Shown piece after piece: positions 1 to 5,239 of a stretch of DNA of 5,381 nucleotides. Source of the stretch: CAYTQK01 sp964439745 (GTDB lineage Bacteria; Desulfobacterota; Desulfobacteria; Desulfobacterales; Desulfosudaceae); contig CAYTQK010000227.1 in NCBI GenBank assembly GCA_964439745.1, positions 1 through 5,381 of the forward strand, read 5' to 3'. The position numbers and the translations under genes were made by a program. Position 1 is the first letter of the stretch. Each line of letters begins with the position of its first letter. The notes under the pieces were generated by a model. The model had not been told where the DNA came from, did no database searches, and worked only from the letters and a program-made list of their open reading frames with translations.

Positions 1-12
1 ATGGCTTCGTAA

Positions 13-40
13 AATGTATAAAAAATGTTATGCGTGTCAA
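13..40 (-). promoter_or_regulatory. Candidate promoter directed out of the left edge
   Basis: On the minus strand a perfect TTGACA (40-35) is followed after 16 nt by TACATT (18-13), a 4/6 match to the -10 consensus. It would drive a gene to the left of the window on the same strand as everything else. The ACTTAA array starts 26 bp upstream of its -35 box. Confidence 0.42.
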
Positions 41-66
41 GTAATAAAATATAACCTTTTGATTTT

Positions 67-102
67 ACTTAAATACTTAATTACTTAAAACTTAAAACTT
101 AA
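67..102. repeat. Five-copy ACTTAA short tandem array
   Basis: ACTTAA occurs at 67-72, 75-80, 83-88, 90-95 and 97-102, with steps of 8, 8, 7 and 7 bp. On the minus strand the unit reads TTAAGT. The array lies between the hairpin at 107-131 and a candidate promoter at 13-40. It could be a binding-site array, an UP-like AT-rich element, or a slipped-strand repeat. The units are exact over 6 bp only, with variable A/T linkers. Confidence 0.7.
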
Positions 103-106
103 CACT

Positions 107-131
107 GCCTGTAAAAAGACTTTTTACAGGC
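107..131 (-). terminator. Perfect hairpin downstream of mglA, possible terminator
   Basis: GCCTGTAAAAA (107-117) pairs with TTTTTACAGGC (121-131): an 11-bp perfect stem with a 3-nt loop. It lies about 135 nt past the mglA stop codon. The U-tract that follows on the minus strand is broken (AGTGTTAAGTTTTAAG), so termination strength is uncertain. Confidence 0.45.
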
Positions 132-266
132 TTATCAAGGATGATGGCCATGTAAAAAAATTCTGGGAGGCGCAAGAAAGAATGTTCTTACGTACTTCCC
201 GACCGGTTGCGCGCCTGTGCTTCGGGCAAGTTGGCCCGCCTGTGAAGTTCCTGCCTTTACATGTAA
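132..266. other. Non-coding stretch after mglA, nothing recognised
   Basis: I found no gene or RNA here that I could support. Small features seen are a run of seven A (154-160), a CGCCTGTG direct repeat near 206-243 and a short GGGC...GCCC inverted repeat near 227-240. None makes a convincing terminator or binding site. It is probably the 3' untranslated part of the mglA transcript. Confidence 0.4.
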
Positions 267-890
267 TCATCCCGACTGGTCGGCCCACTTCATCTGTTTC
301 TGCAGATATTGCAGGGTCAGCCGCAGACAGGCCTGCATGGTCGGCCCCACGCCCTCACCGGAAAGAGCACTGGCTTCAAAAGAAGGCACCTTCAACTGGC
401 GGTTCAAATCTTTTTCCATCTGCTCCACGGACATGATCGGGATACCGTCCTTGGCCAGATCCCGCTTGTTGTACTGCAGTACCAGTGGCAGTTTGAATAT
501 ACTCAGGCCGTATTCTTTTAAATTTTTCTGGAGATCTTTCAGGGAGAGCATGTTTTTCTCCCGCCGGACTTCCATGGAATCGGCCACAAAGACGACGCCG
601 TCCACCCCCTTGAGAACCAGCTTTCTCGTTGAGCTGTACTGCACCTGTCCGGGAACCGTGAACAACTGCACCCGGACATCACACCCTTTTATCTTGCCCA
701 GGTCCATGGGCAGAAAATCAAAAAACAGGGTGCGGTCCCCCTCGGTATCAATGGAGACCATTTCTCCTTTGACCTGTTTTTTATAAGCTTTAAAAATATA
801 CTCAAGATTGGTAGTTTTGCCTCCCCGGCCGGGGCCATAAAATACGACTTTGCACTCAATCTCGCGTTTATTAATATTGAAAACCGCCAT
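267..890 (-). CDS. mglA: MglA-family Ras-like GTPase (cell polarity/motility switch)
   Basis: A 207-residue small GTPase close to the usual MglA length (about 195). The P-loop is GPGRGGKTT (19-27). The switch I area has TEGDRTLFFDFLP (49-61), and switch II is TVPGQVQY (78-85), the MglA hallmark in place of the Ras DTAGQ. NKRD (141-144) gives guanine specificity, and SAL (174-176) occupies the G5 position. R53 and Q82 fall at the same numbers as the residues reported to act in GTP hydrolysis in studied MglA proteins. MglA-GTP marks the leading cell pole and controls type IV pili or gliding machinery in Myxococcus; MglB is its GAP. No MglB (roadblock/LC7) gene is visible here, and the upstream partner is the TPR protein. 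The start at 890 has a weak ribosome site, but the next ATG would remove the P-loop. The family call is firm; the cellular process in this organism is inferred. Confidence 0.93.
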   Translation of the reverse strand: MAVFNINKREIECKVVFYGPGRGGKTTNLEYIFKAYKKQVKGEMVSIDTEGDRTLFFDFLPMDLGKIKGCDVRVQLFTVPGQVQYSSTRKLVLKGVDGVVFVADSMEVRREKNMLSLKDLQKNLKEYGLSIFKLPLVLQYNKRDLAKDGIPIMSVEQMEKDLNRQLKVPSFEASALSGEGVGPTMQACLRLTLQYLQKQMKWADQSG

Positions 891-1017
891 ATTTTTTATA
901 AGGCCTTTATTCGCGTACGTTTACAAGTCAGGAAAATCCCAAATATTTATATATACCATATTTATTACAGGTTGGAAACAAATAAAAAGAAATTTTTCCG
1001 GCGGGGCAAGGCGGTGA
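891..1017 (-). promoter_or_regulatory. AT-rich gap between the TPR gene and mglA, possible mglA promoter
   Basis: The gap shows no terminator hairpin after the TPR gene stop, so read-through into mglA is possible. It also holds an AT-rich stretch with TATATATAAATA on the minus strand (about 957-946). TTTCCA lies 17 nt upstream of TATATA and is a weak -35. The GTPase ATG has only a poor AAAGG about 13 nt upstream, which suggests modest or coupled translation. I see no clear operator. Confidence 0.3.
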
Positions 1018-1902
1018 CTACAGGCTGTCAATCTTGATATCCATGCTGTAGTCCCCCTCTTTGGGGCCGGCATTGATTCTGGCCTTGGAAGTAATTTCGC
1101 CGGAGCCGCGGAATATGGCGATGGGGGAATAGAAATGAACGTCGTCCAGCTTGGTGCCTTCTTCTAAGCCGTTCAGCAGCCCTTCATCTTTTTTGTCGAT
1201 GATCAGGCTGACCACGTTGCCCGACTGAAAGCTGACGTCCAGTTCAAGCTGATCACCATTGGCCAGGGTGATGGCCACGGCGCTGATATCAAGAAACTCA
1301 TTTTCATCTACTTCTGAACCGCCGGTGATCGCTTCTGAACGGGCGGCACCTTTTTCGTCCCATTTTTTATCCAGGATATCTTCAAAAAAAGCCTTGACCT
1401 TGGCCAGTTCATCCTCGGAAAAGAGGGTATCGGTTTTCCATTCGGATAACTGGGCAAAGGCCTCATCGGAAGATTTATAGGCGATCAGGCACCGCAGAAT
1501 ATTTTTGGCTGCCGGAACCCGCTGGGAGTCGACCTCCAGCAGGCGCCGGAATTCGGCAATGGCATCGTTGAACTGACCGAACTTGGCCAGGGCCACCGCG
1601 CCTTCCAGGGCGGCGGCGTCCTCGTCGTTATCGGTGGTCTGGGCAAAAAGATTGCGGATGAGCATGTTGACTTCGGCCGACATCTGGGGGGTATCGGAAG
1701 CTCCTTCGGCTTTGACCAGGGCGCTCTGGACCTTGTCGATCTTCTTGGAGATATTCTGCAGCAGCTTTTCCCGGTTGGGCAGTTGTTTGCTTTTCTGAAT
1801 AATCCGTTTGACCCGCTCATACGTCTGGCGTGATTCCGTGTACAATCCCTGTGACCGGTAAAGTTCAGCCTGTTTTAAAAGCGACTTGATCTTTTCACGC
1901 AT
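1018..1902 (-). CDS. TPR-like helical protein with beta-rich C-terminal domain
   Basis: A 294-residue, apparently cytoplasmic protein with no signal peptide or membrane segment. Residues 5-65 are strongly helical and charged, with a TPR-like helical pair (LLKQAELYRSQGLYTESRQT, 8-27). Residues 96-150 form another TPR-like repeat (ALAKFGQFNDAIAEFRRLLE, 104-123). A linker near 180-200 leads to a C-terminal domain (about 203-294) predicted to be beta-rich, with IAIFRGSGEITSKARI (261-276). A PilZ-like fold is possible, but the usual RxxxR motif is not evident, so I leave the domain unnamed. The ATG at 1902 has GGA 6 nt upstream and AAGGA further up. It is the gene before mglA, on the same strand with a 127-bp gap, so a scaffold or effector role with the GTPase is a reasonable guess, not shown. 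The sequence supports a real gene; the function is unknown. Confidence 0.8.
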   Translation of the reverse strand: MREKIKSLLKQAELYRSQGLYTESRQTYERVKRIIQKSKQLPNREKLLQNISKKIDKVQSALVKAEGASDTPQMSAEVNMLIRNLFAQTTDNDEDAAALEGAVALAKFGQFNDAIAEFRRLLEVDSQRVPAAKNILRCLIAYKSSDEAFAQLSEWKTDTLFSEDELAKVKAFFEDILDKKWDEKGAARSEAITGGSEVDENEFLDISAVAITLANGDQLELDVSFQSGNVVSLIIDKKDEGLLNGLEEGTKLDDVHFYSPIAIFRGSGEITSKARINAGPKEGDYSMDIKIDSL

Positions 1903-1919
1903 GGTCAGTCCAATTATCC

Positions 1920-2111
1920 TTATCGTAAACGGTTTATCAACATGTCAGGACAGAACGGATCAATCTGATAAACATAGCTTTTCAACTCGCTCCGAACCAC
2001 GATTTCTGTATCCCGGATAAATGTGACCTGGCGCACAAAGACGCCGATGTTCCTGTTTTTCCGAATGGTGAATGACCAGGAAACCCGCCCCCCATCCGGG
2101 ATGTCAGCCAA
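1920..2111 (-). CDS. Possible small hypothetical protein (63 codons, doubtful)
   Basis: An open frame of 63 codons that begins with TTG directly after an in-frame TGA and ends with TAA 17 nt before the TPR gene start. I do not recognise the product. The peptide is mixed hydrophobic and charged (VFVRQVTFIRDTEIVVRSEL in its middle), shows no signal peptide or membrane segment, and its third codon positions are moderately GC-rich like the neighbours. Against it, no Shine-Dalgarno sequence precedes the TTG. The frame has no ATG except near its end, and the only other possible start is a GTG at codon 26. A run of six G near the 5' end could hide a length change: one extra G would bring an ATG into frame. 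It could be a real leader gene, the remnant of a longer gene, or chance. The AAGGA of the next gene overlaps its stop codon. Confidence 0.33.
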   Translation of the reverse strand: MADIPDGGRVSWSFTIRKNRNIGVFVRQVTFIRDTEIVVRSELKSYVYQIDPFCPDMLINRLR

Positions 2112-2179
2112 TCAGATACAACTGGATGAAACGATGTAACTTCTATTTTGTTACGATTGAAACATTTAATTTTGATTAA

Positions 2180-2215
2180 ATATTATCAATTTAATATATT
2201 TTGTCAATATGTCAA
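2180..2215 (-). promoter_or_regulatory. Sigma70-like promoter upstream of the TPR/MglA block
   Basis: On the minus strand a consensus -35 TTGACA (2207-2202) is separated by 16 nt from TAATAT (2185-2180), giving a predicted start near 2173. A second TTGACA (2215-2210) lies 8 bp further upstream in the same direction. The site follows directly after the terminator of the preceding operon and lies in very AT-rich DNA, so it probably starts a separate transcript covering the TPR gene and perhaps mglA. The 5' leader before the TPR gene start would be about 270 nt, which includes the doubtful small frame. Confidence 0.6.
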
Positions 2216-2233
2216 ACGATTATATATAAAAAT

Positions 2234-2265
2234 CAAGGCAGGAATCCCGCGGTCATCCTGCCTTG
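2234..2265 (-). terminator. Rho-independent terminator of the metF-hdr operon
   Basis: CAAGGCAGGA (2234-2243) and TCCTGCCTTG (2256-2265) form a perfect 10-bp stem with a 12-nt loop. On the minus strand the stem is followed by ATTTTTATATATAA, a usable U-tract. On the plus strand TTTTT follows as well, so the element could work in both directions. It sits 50 bp past the stop of the HdrA/MvhD gene and shows that the operon ends there. Confidence 0.85.
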
Positions 2266-2288
2266 TTTTTATGTTTATGCCCGTTATA

Positions 2289-2312
2289 CCTGGCACCGGG
2301 GCCGCTGCCAGG
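2289..2312 (-). other. GC-rich hairpin just after the hdrA-mvhD stop codon
   Basis: CCTGGCA (2289-2295) pairs perfectly with TGCCAGG (2306-2312) around a 10-nt GC-rich loop. It starts 3 nt past the stop codon of the HdrA/MvhD fusion gene on the minus strand. No T-run follows, so it is not itself a standard terminator. It may protect the 3' end of the mRNA or help termination at the stronger hairpin about 25 nt downstream. Confidence 0.45.
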
Positions 2313-2315
2313 GTA

Positions 2316-3902
2316 TCAGGCGGTTGCTTTCTGACCGGCCAGGGCGTTGGCCGCCCGGGCAAAATCGGCCGCCATGTTGGCCGCCAGGGTCACGAAAGCC
2401 AGGCGTTCTGTGGCCACGCCCGTTTCCTCCAGCATGCGGAAGGCCTCGTTGACCCGCCAGCGGGCGTATTCGCTGCCGAACTCGGATTTGCAGTTGCCGT
2501 TATGACAGGCCACCACCATGACACCGGCGGCACCTTCCACAAAGGCGTTCAATACGTAAGACAAATCCACCTTGCCGGCACAGGGCACGGGAATCAGCAG
2601 AAGATTGTCCGGCATCTCAAGACCGAATTGGCGGGCCGATGCGGCCGCCTCCACGGCGGAATTCTCGCAGCAGAAAGCGACGATGGCCGCGGGCGTTTCC
2701 TGCAGTCCGTTCTGGATCTGCCCCATGATATCGTCGTCGGCGCAGGTTTTCACCTGGATGGCGTCATTGGGGCATTCACTGGCGCAGATGCCGCAACCCT
2801 GGCAGGCAACCGGCGAAATCACCGCCTTGTCATCCCAGTAGATGGCCCCGTGCGGGCAGCACCGGTAACAGGTCAGGCAGGTGACGCATTTTTCCCGGTT
2901 TACCTCGGCCACTCTTTCCGGCAGCTCCGGCAGTTCGGCGAACAGGGCGTTCAATTCCAGGACGACGTTGTCGATGTCGGTGACACAATCGGTCAGGTTC
3001 TTGATATCCCGGGCACCGCCGGCCACGAACATGCCGCGGCGGTTGGACTGCACCGGGAAGCGGTGCACGTTGTCCTTCTGCAGGAAACCGGAAAGCGTGA
3101 TATGCAGCCCCAGGGCCTCGGCCAGGCTGACATTTTCCGGATTGGTGTCCAGGGCTTCATCAATGACCAGGACATCATGGGTGGTTTCCACCGGCTGGTT
3201 GAGCACGGGATCATCAAAGGTCAGGGTGGTGCCGTTGACGGCCGGCGCGGTTCTCATCTTGAAATAGACCGCCCCCTTGTCCCGGCCCTCTTTGTAAATC
3301 CGGTCCAGCCCGGTATCGGCCAGTTTGATATCATTGACATAGACGGAAGCACTGCCGCCGTCATCCATGATTTTATTCACCAGGGTAAAGATCCGGCGCA
3401 TGGCCAGCGGACTGCCCGGCGTAATGAAACCGGCCATCAGACCGACGCTGGCACCCTTGAGTTCCCCGGCCGCCGCCTTGGCTTCGGCCTGGGAAAGGGA
3501 CAGCACCTTGTCGGAGAGAGTGACACCATAGGCGTCGTCCAGGGCGCGCGGCGACAGGTCGGTGGCCACCACGATGCCGCCCACCTTTTTTTCCACGGGC
3601 GCGGCCCCGGCGATGGAGAGCTTGACGGTAAAATCACCGGCCACACCGGCCGACTTGACCACCCGGGTGTCGCCCAGAATTTCAACGCGCTTGTCCTTTT
3701 TGGCCTTATTGGAGAGCTTCTCCCAGGCGGTCACGGCCTTATCATTGACCCCGTACAGCGCGTCCGCGGGTTTTTCATCAAGGCTGCCCGGTACGGCCAG
3801 GATGACATTATAACCGGCGGCGGCGATCTTTTCCGCGGTTCCGGCGCCGGTTGCATCGCCGCCGATGACCAGGATATCTTTATTGATACTGACATTCTCC
3901 AT
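2316..3902 (-). CDS. HdrA-like/ferredoxin/MvhD fusion protein (electron transfer partner of MetF)
   Basis: A 528-residue multidomain protein. Residues 9-320 resemble the two-part nucleotide-binding fold of HdrA: a degenerate GGDATGAG (14-21) at the N-terminus and GMFVAGGARDIKN (290-302) at the end. This part lacks the C-x12-C-x3-CC cluster ligands. Residues 335-385 form a 2[4Fe-4S] ferredoxin domain with C339/C342/C345/C349-P and C367/C370/C373/C377-P. Residues 405-520 match the MvhD/FrhD delta-subunit family ([2Fe-2S]): FCCENSA (410-416), VPCAGKVD (439-446) and ACHNGNCKSEFG (465-476), with C412, C441, C466 and C471 as likely ligands. MvhD normally passes electrons between a hydrogenase or other donor and HdrA. 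The start at 3902 has GGGAGG 8 nt upstream, overlapping the end of the previous gene. Only 4 nt separate the two genes, so translational coupling is likely. QmoB has a similar domain order but is usually clearly longer. The domain calls are firm; the electron donor is unknown. Confidence 0.87.
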   Translation of the reverse strand: MENVSINKDILVIGGDATGAGTAEKIAAAGYNVILAVPGSLDEKPADALYGVNDKAVTAWEKLSNKAKKDKRVEILGDTRVVKSAGVAGDFTVKLSIAGAAPVEKKVGGIVVATDLSPRALDDAYGVTLSDKVLSLSQAEAKAAAGELKGASVGLMAGFITPGSPLAMRRIFTLVNKIMDDGGSASVYVNDIKLADTGLDRIYKEGRDKGAVYFKMRTAPAVNGTTLTFDDPVLNQPVETTHDVLVIDEALDTNPENVSLAEALGLHITLSGFLQKDNVHRFPVQSNRRGMFVAGGARDIKNLTDCVTDIDNVVLELNALFAELPELPERVAEVNREKCVTCLTCYRCCPHGAIYWDDKAVISPVACQGCGICASECPNDAIQVKTCADDDIMGQIQNGLQETPAAIVAFCCENSAVEAAASARQFGLEMPDNLLLIPVPCAGKVDLSYVLNAFVEGAAGVMVVACHNGNCKSEFGSEYARWRVNEAFRMLEETGVATERLAFVTLAANMAADFARAANALAGQKATA

Positions 3903-3920
3903 GGTGTTAGCCTCCCAGAT
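3903..3920 (-). promoter_or_regulatory. Ribosome binding site coupling the two HdrA-like genes
   Basis: On the minus strand GGGAGG precedes the ATG at 3902 by 8 nt and overlaps the last codons and TAA stop of the upstream HdrA-like gene. The overlap suggests translational coupling and near-equal amounts of the two proteins, as expected for subunits of one complex. Confidence 0.75.
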
Positions 3921-5181
3921 ATTTCATCGCTTCGCTGGCGGCCTTGTTCGCCTGCGCTATGGAAGCATCAATCGTTTTGGGTTGATGAGCCGTACCTGCT
4001 ACAAACACGCCCTTTTTCCCGGTAATGGCGGCGTCCGGATCACCGGCGGTCTGCAAAAAACCGTCCGGATCCAGCTTGACGCCGAACTGGGCGGCCAGAT
4101 CCTGGTTGTCCGGGTTGGGGGTAATCCCCACCGACAGAATCAGCAAATCAAAGGTATCGTAGACCGCCTTGCCCGATTCCGGCCGGGCTTCTTCGTCGGT
4201 TTCCTGGGGTGCCAGGGCCAGACCGTCTTCATCGAAGAACCGGATGGACAGGGTATCGTTGTCCGCGGGGAAGACATCCACCGGAATACTGCGGACAAAC
4301 CGGAAAGATTCCCGGCAGGATTCATAAAAGACGGGGAACTCCTTGCCGATATTCTGGATGTCCATGTAAAAGACCGTCACCTCGGTGTCCGGCGCTTTAT
4401 GTTTCACGGAACGGGCCGTTCGCAGGGCGTACGGGCAGCAGACCCGGGAACACCAGAGGTTGCCCAGGCGCTCGTCCCGGCTGCCCACGCACTGGATAAA
4501 GGCCACCTTGTTCGGGACCTGGCCGTCCGAGGGCCGCACCAGGGCGCCCTTTTCCCGCTTGATCCGCTCCAGGTCCAGGCCGCTGATGACATTGGGAAAC
4601 TTCTCGTATCCGTAAGTGCTCTTGAGGGCGGGATCAAAGGCCGCGAACCCGGAAGCCAGGATAACGGCTCCGGCCTTGACGGTCTTGGTGCTCGACTTGG
4701 CGGACAGGTTGATGGCCCCTTCCGGACAGATTTTTTCCAGGGCGGCGCTTTCGGAAACCAGGTCCGGGTTGACGGCATAGAGGGGGTGGTTGTTCTTGGA
4801 ATACCCCCGCAGCACGGCGCCTTCGACCGGCGCCTGCTCATAGCAGAGACCGCAGTTGTTACACTTGTCCGGATTTATATATACCGGTCCTTTTTTGACG
4901 CTCACGGAGAATCCGCCCTCTTCCTTGACGCTCTTGACGGTGGCGTTGAGATGAACGTTAATGCCCTTGTCTTCGACAACTTCCTTTAACAGCTTTTCCA
5001 CGCTGCAGGCGCCGCATTGCAGGCATTCGTCGGCCGCCTTGCAGGTATAGCCGATGGCGTGTCCGCCGAGAAAACCCGACTTTTCCACGATATGCACCTT
5101 GGCACCGGCTGTGGACAGCGCCCGGGCCGCCGCAAGTCCCGCCGCGCCGCCGCCGATAATCAACACATTGTTTTCAGCCAT
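3907..5181 (-). CDS. HdrA-like FAD/iron-sulfur oxidoreductase subunit (MetF-associated)
   Basis: A 424-residue soluble flavoprotein related to heterodisulfide reductase subunit A. The N-terminus has an FAD-binding Rossmann motif, GGGAAG (residues 10-15), followed by E33 and LGG. A cysteine cluster C47-x5-C53-x2-C56-x2-C59 comes next. A ferredoxin-like segment has C107-x2-C110-x2-C113 and a lone C152-P. The HdrA signature IQCVGSRDE (229-237) and WCSRVCC (243-249) gives C231, C244, C248 and C249, whose 13-4-1 spacing matches the unusual cluster next to the flavin in methanogen HdrA. The C-terminus GVFVAGTAHQPKTI (391-404) is the second FAD contact typical of thioredoxin-reductase-like folds. 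I chose the ATG at 5181: AAGGAG and GGAG lie just upstream, while a GTG at 5208 would put those sites inside the gene. It follows metF by 58 bp. QmoA is a relative, but the metF neighbour and the N-terminal cysteine pattern argue against it. Inferred role: flavin-based electron transfer or bifurcation coupled to MetF. Confidence 0.88.
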   Translation of the reverse strand: MAENNVLIIGGGAAGLAAARALSTAGAKVHIVEKSGFLGGHAIGYTCKAADECLQCGACSVEKLLKEVVEDKGINVHLNATVKSVKEEGGFSVSVKKGPVYINPDKCNNCGLCYEQAPVEGAVLRGYSKNNHPLYAVNPDLVSESAALEKICPEGAINLSAKSSTKTVKAGAVILASGFAAFDPALKSTYGYEKFPNVISGLDLERIKREKGALVRPSDGQVPNKVAFIQCVGSRDERLGNLWCSRVCCPYALRTARSVKHKAPDTEVTVFYMDIQNIGKEFPVFYESCRESFRFVRSIPVDVFPADNDTLSIRFFDEDGLALAPQETDEEARPESGKAVYDTFDLLILSVGITPNPDNQDLAAQFGVKLDPDGFLQTAGDPDAAITGKKGVFVAGTAHQPKTIDASIAQANKAASEAMKYLGG

Positions 5182-5205
5182 ATCAGCTCTCCAGCTCCTT
5201 ATATT
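5182..5205 (-). promoter_or_regulatory. Ribosome binding site of the first HdrA-like gene
   Basis: The minus strand has AAGGAG and then GGAG before the ATG at 5181, with GGAG 7 nt from the start codon. This decides the start: the in-frame GTG at 5208 lies upstream of these sites and has no comparable purine-rich stretch close to it. Confidence 0.75.
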
Positions 5206-5239
5206 CACATGGTTGGATATTATTGTTCATCAATCCGGA

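Noticed and set aside
67..102. CRISPR-like array
   Set aside because: The repeat is only 6 bp with 1-2 bp linkers, far too short for CRISPR repeats and spacers.
154..190. Terminator using the A7/T7 run after mglA
   Set aside because: The only stem next to the T-run on the minus strand is 4 bp with a 10-nt loop, too weak to support a call.
217..786. A 189-codon plus-strand frame opposite mglA
   Set aside because: The minus-strand protein has all GTPase motifs in order; the plus frame is Ser/Arg-rich with no domain.
2148..4025. A 625-codon open frame on the plus strand opposite the HdrA/MvhD gene
   Set aside because: It is rich in Gly, His and Gln in the pattern produced by the reverse of a GC-rich gene, has no recognisable domain, and overlaps two well-supported genes as well as the terminator.
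3865..4989. A 374-codon plus-strand frame opposite the first HdrA-like gene
   Set aside because: Its antisense partner has clear FAD and iron-sulfur motifs; this frame shows none.
2316..5181. Identification of the Hdr-like pair as QmoA and QmoB
   Set aside because: The upstream neighbour is metF rather than aprBA, no qmoC follows before the terminator, and the second protein is shorter than usual QmoB. A distant relationship remains.
5182..5208. GTG start at 5208 for the first HdrA-like gene
   Set aside because: It adds nine residues that do not belong to the flavoprotein fold and contains the ribosome binding site of the ATG at 5181.
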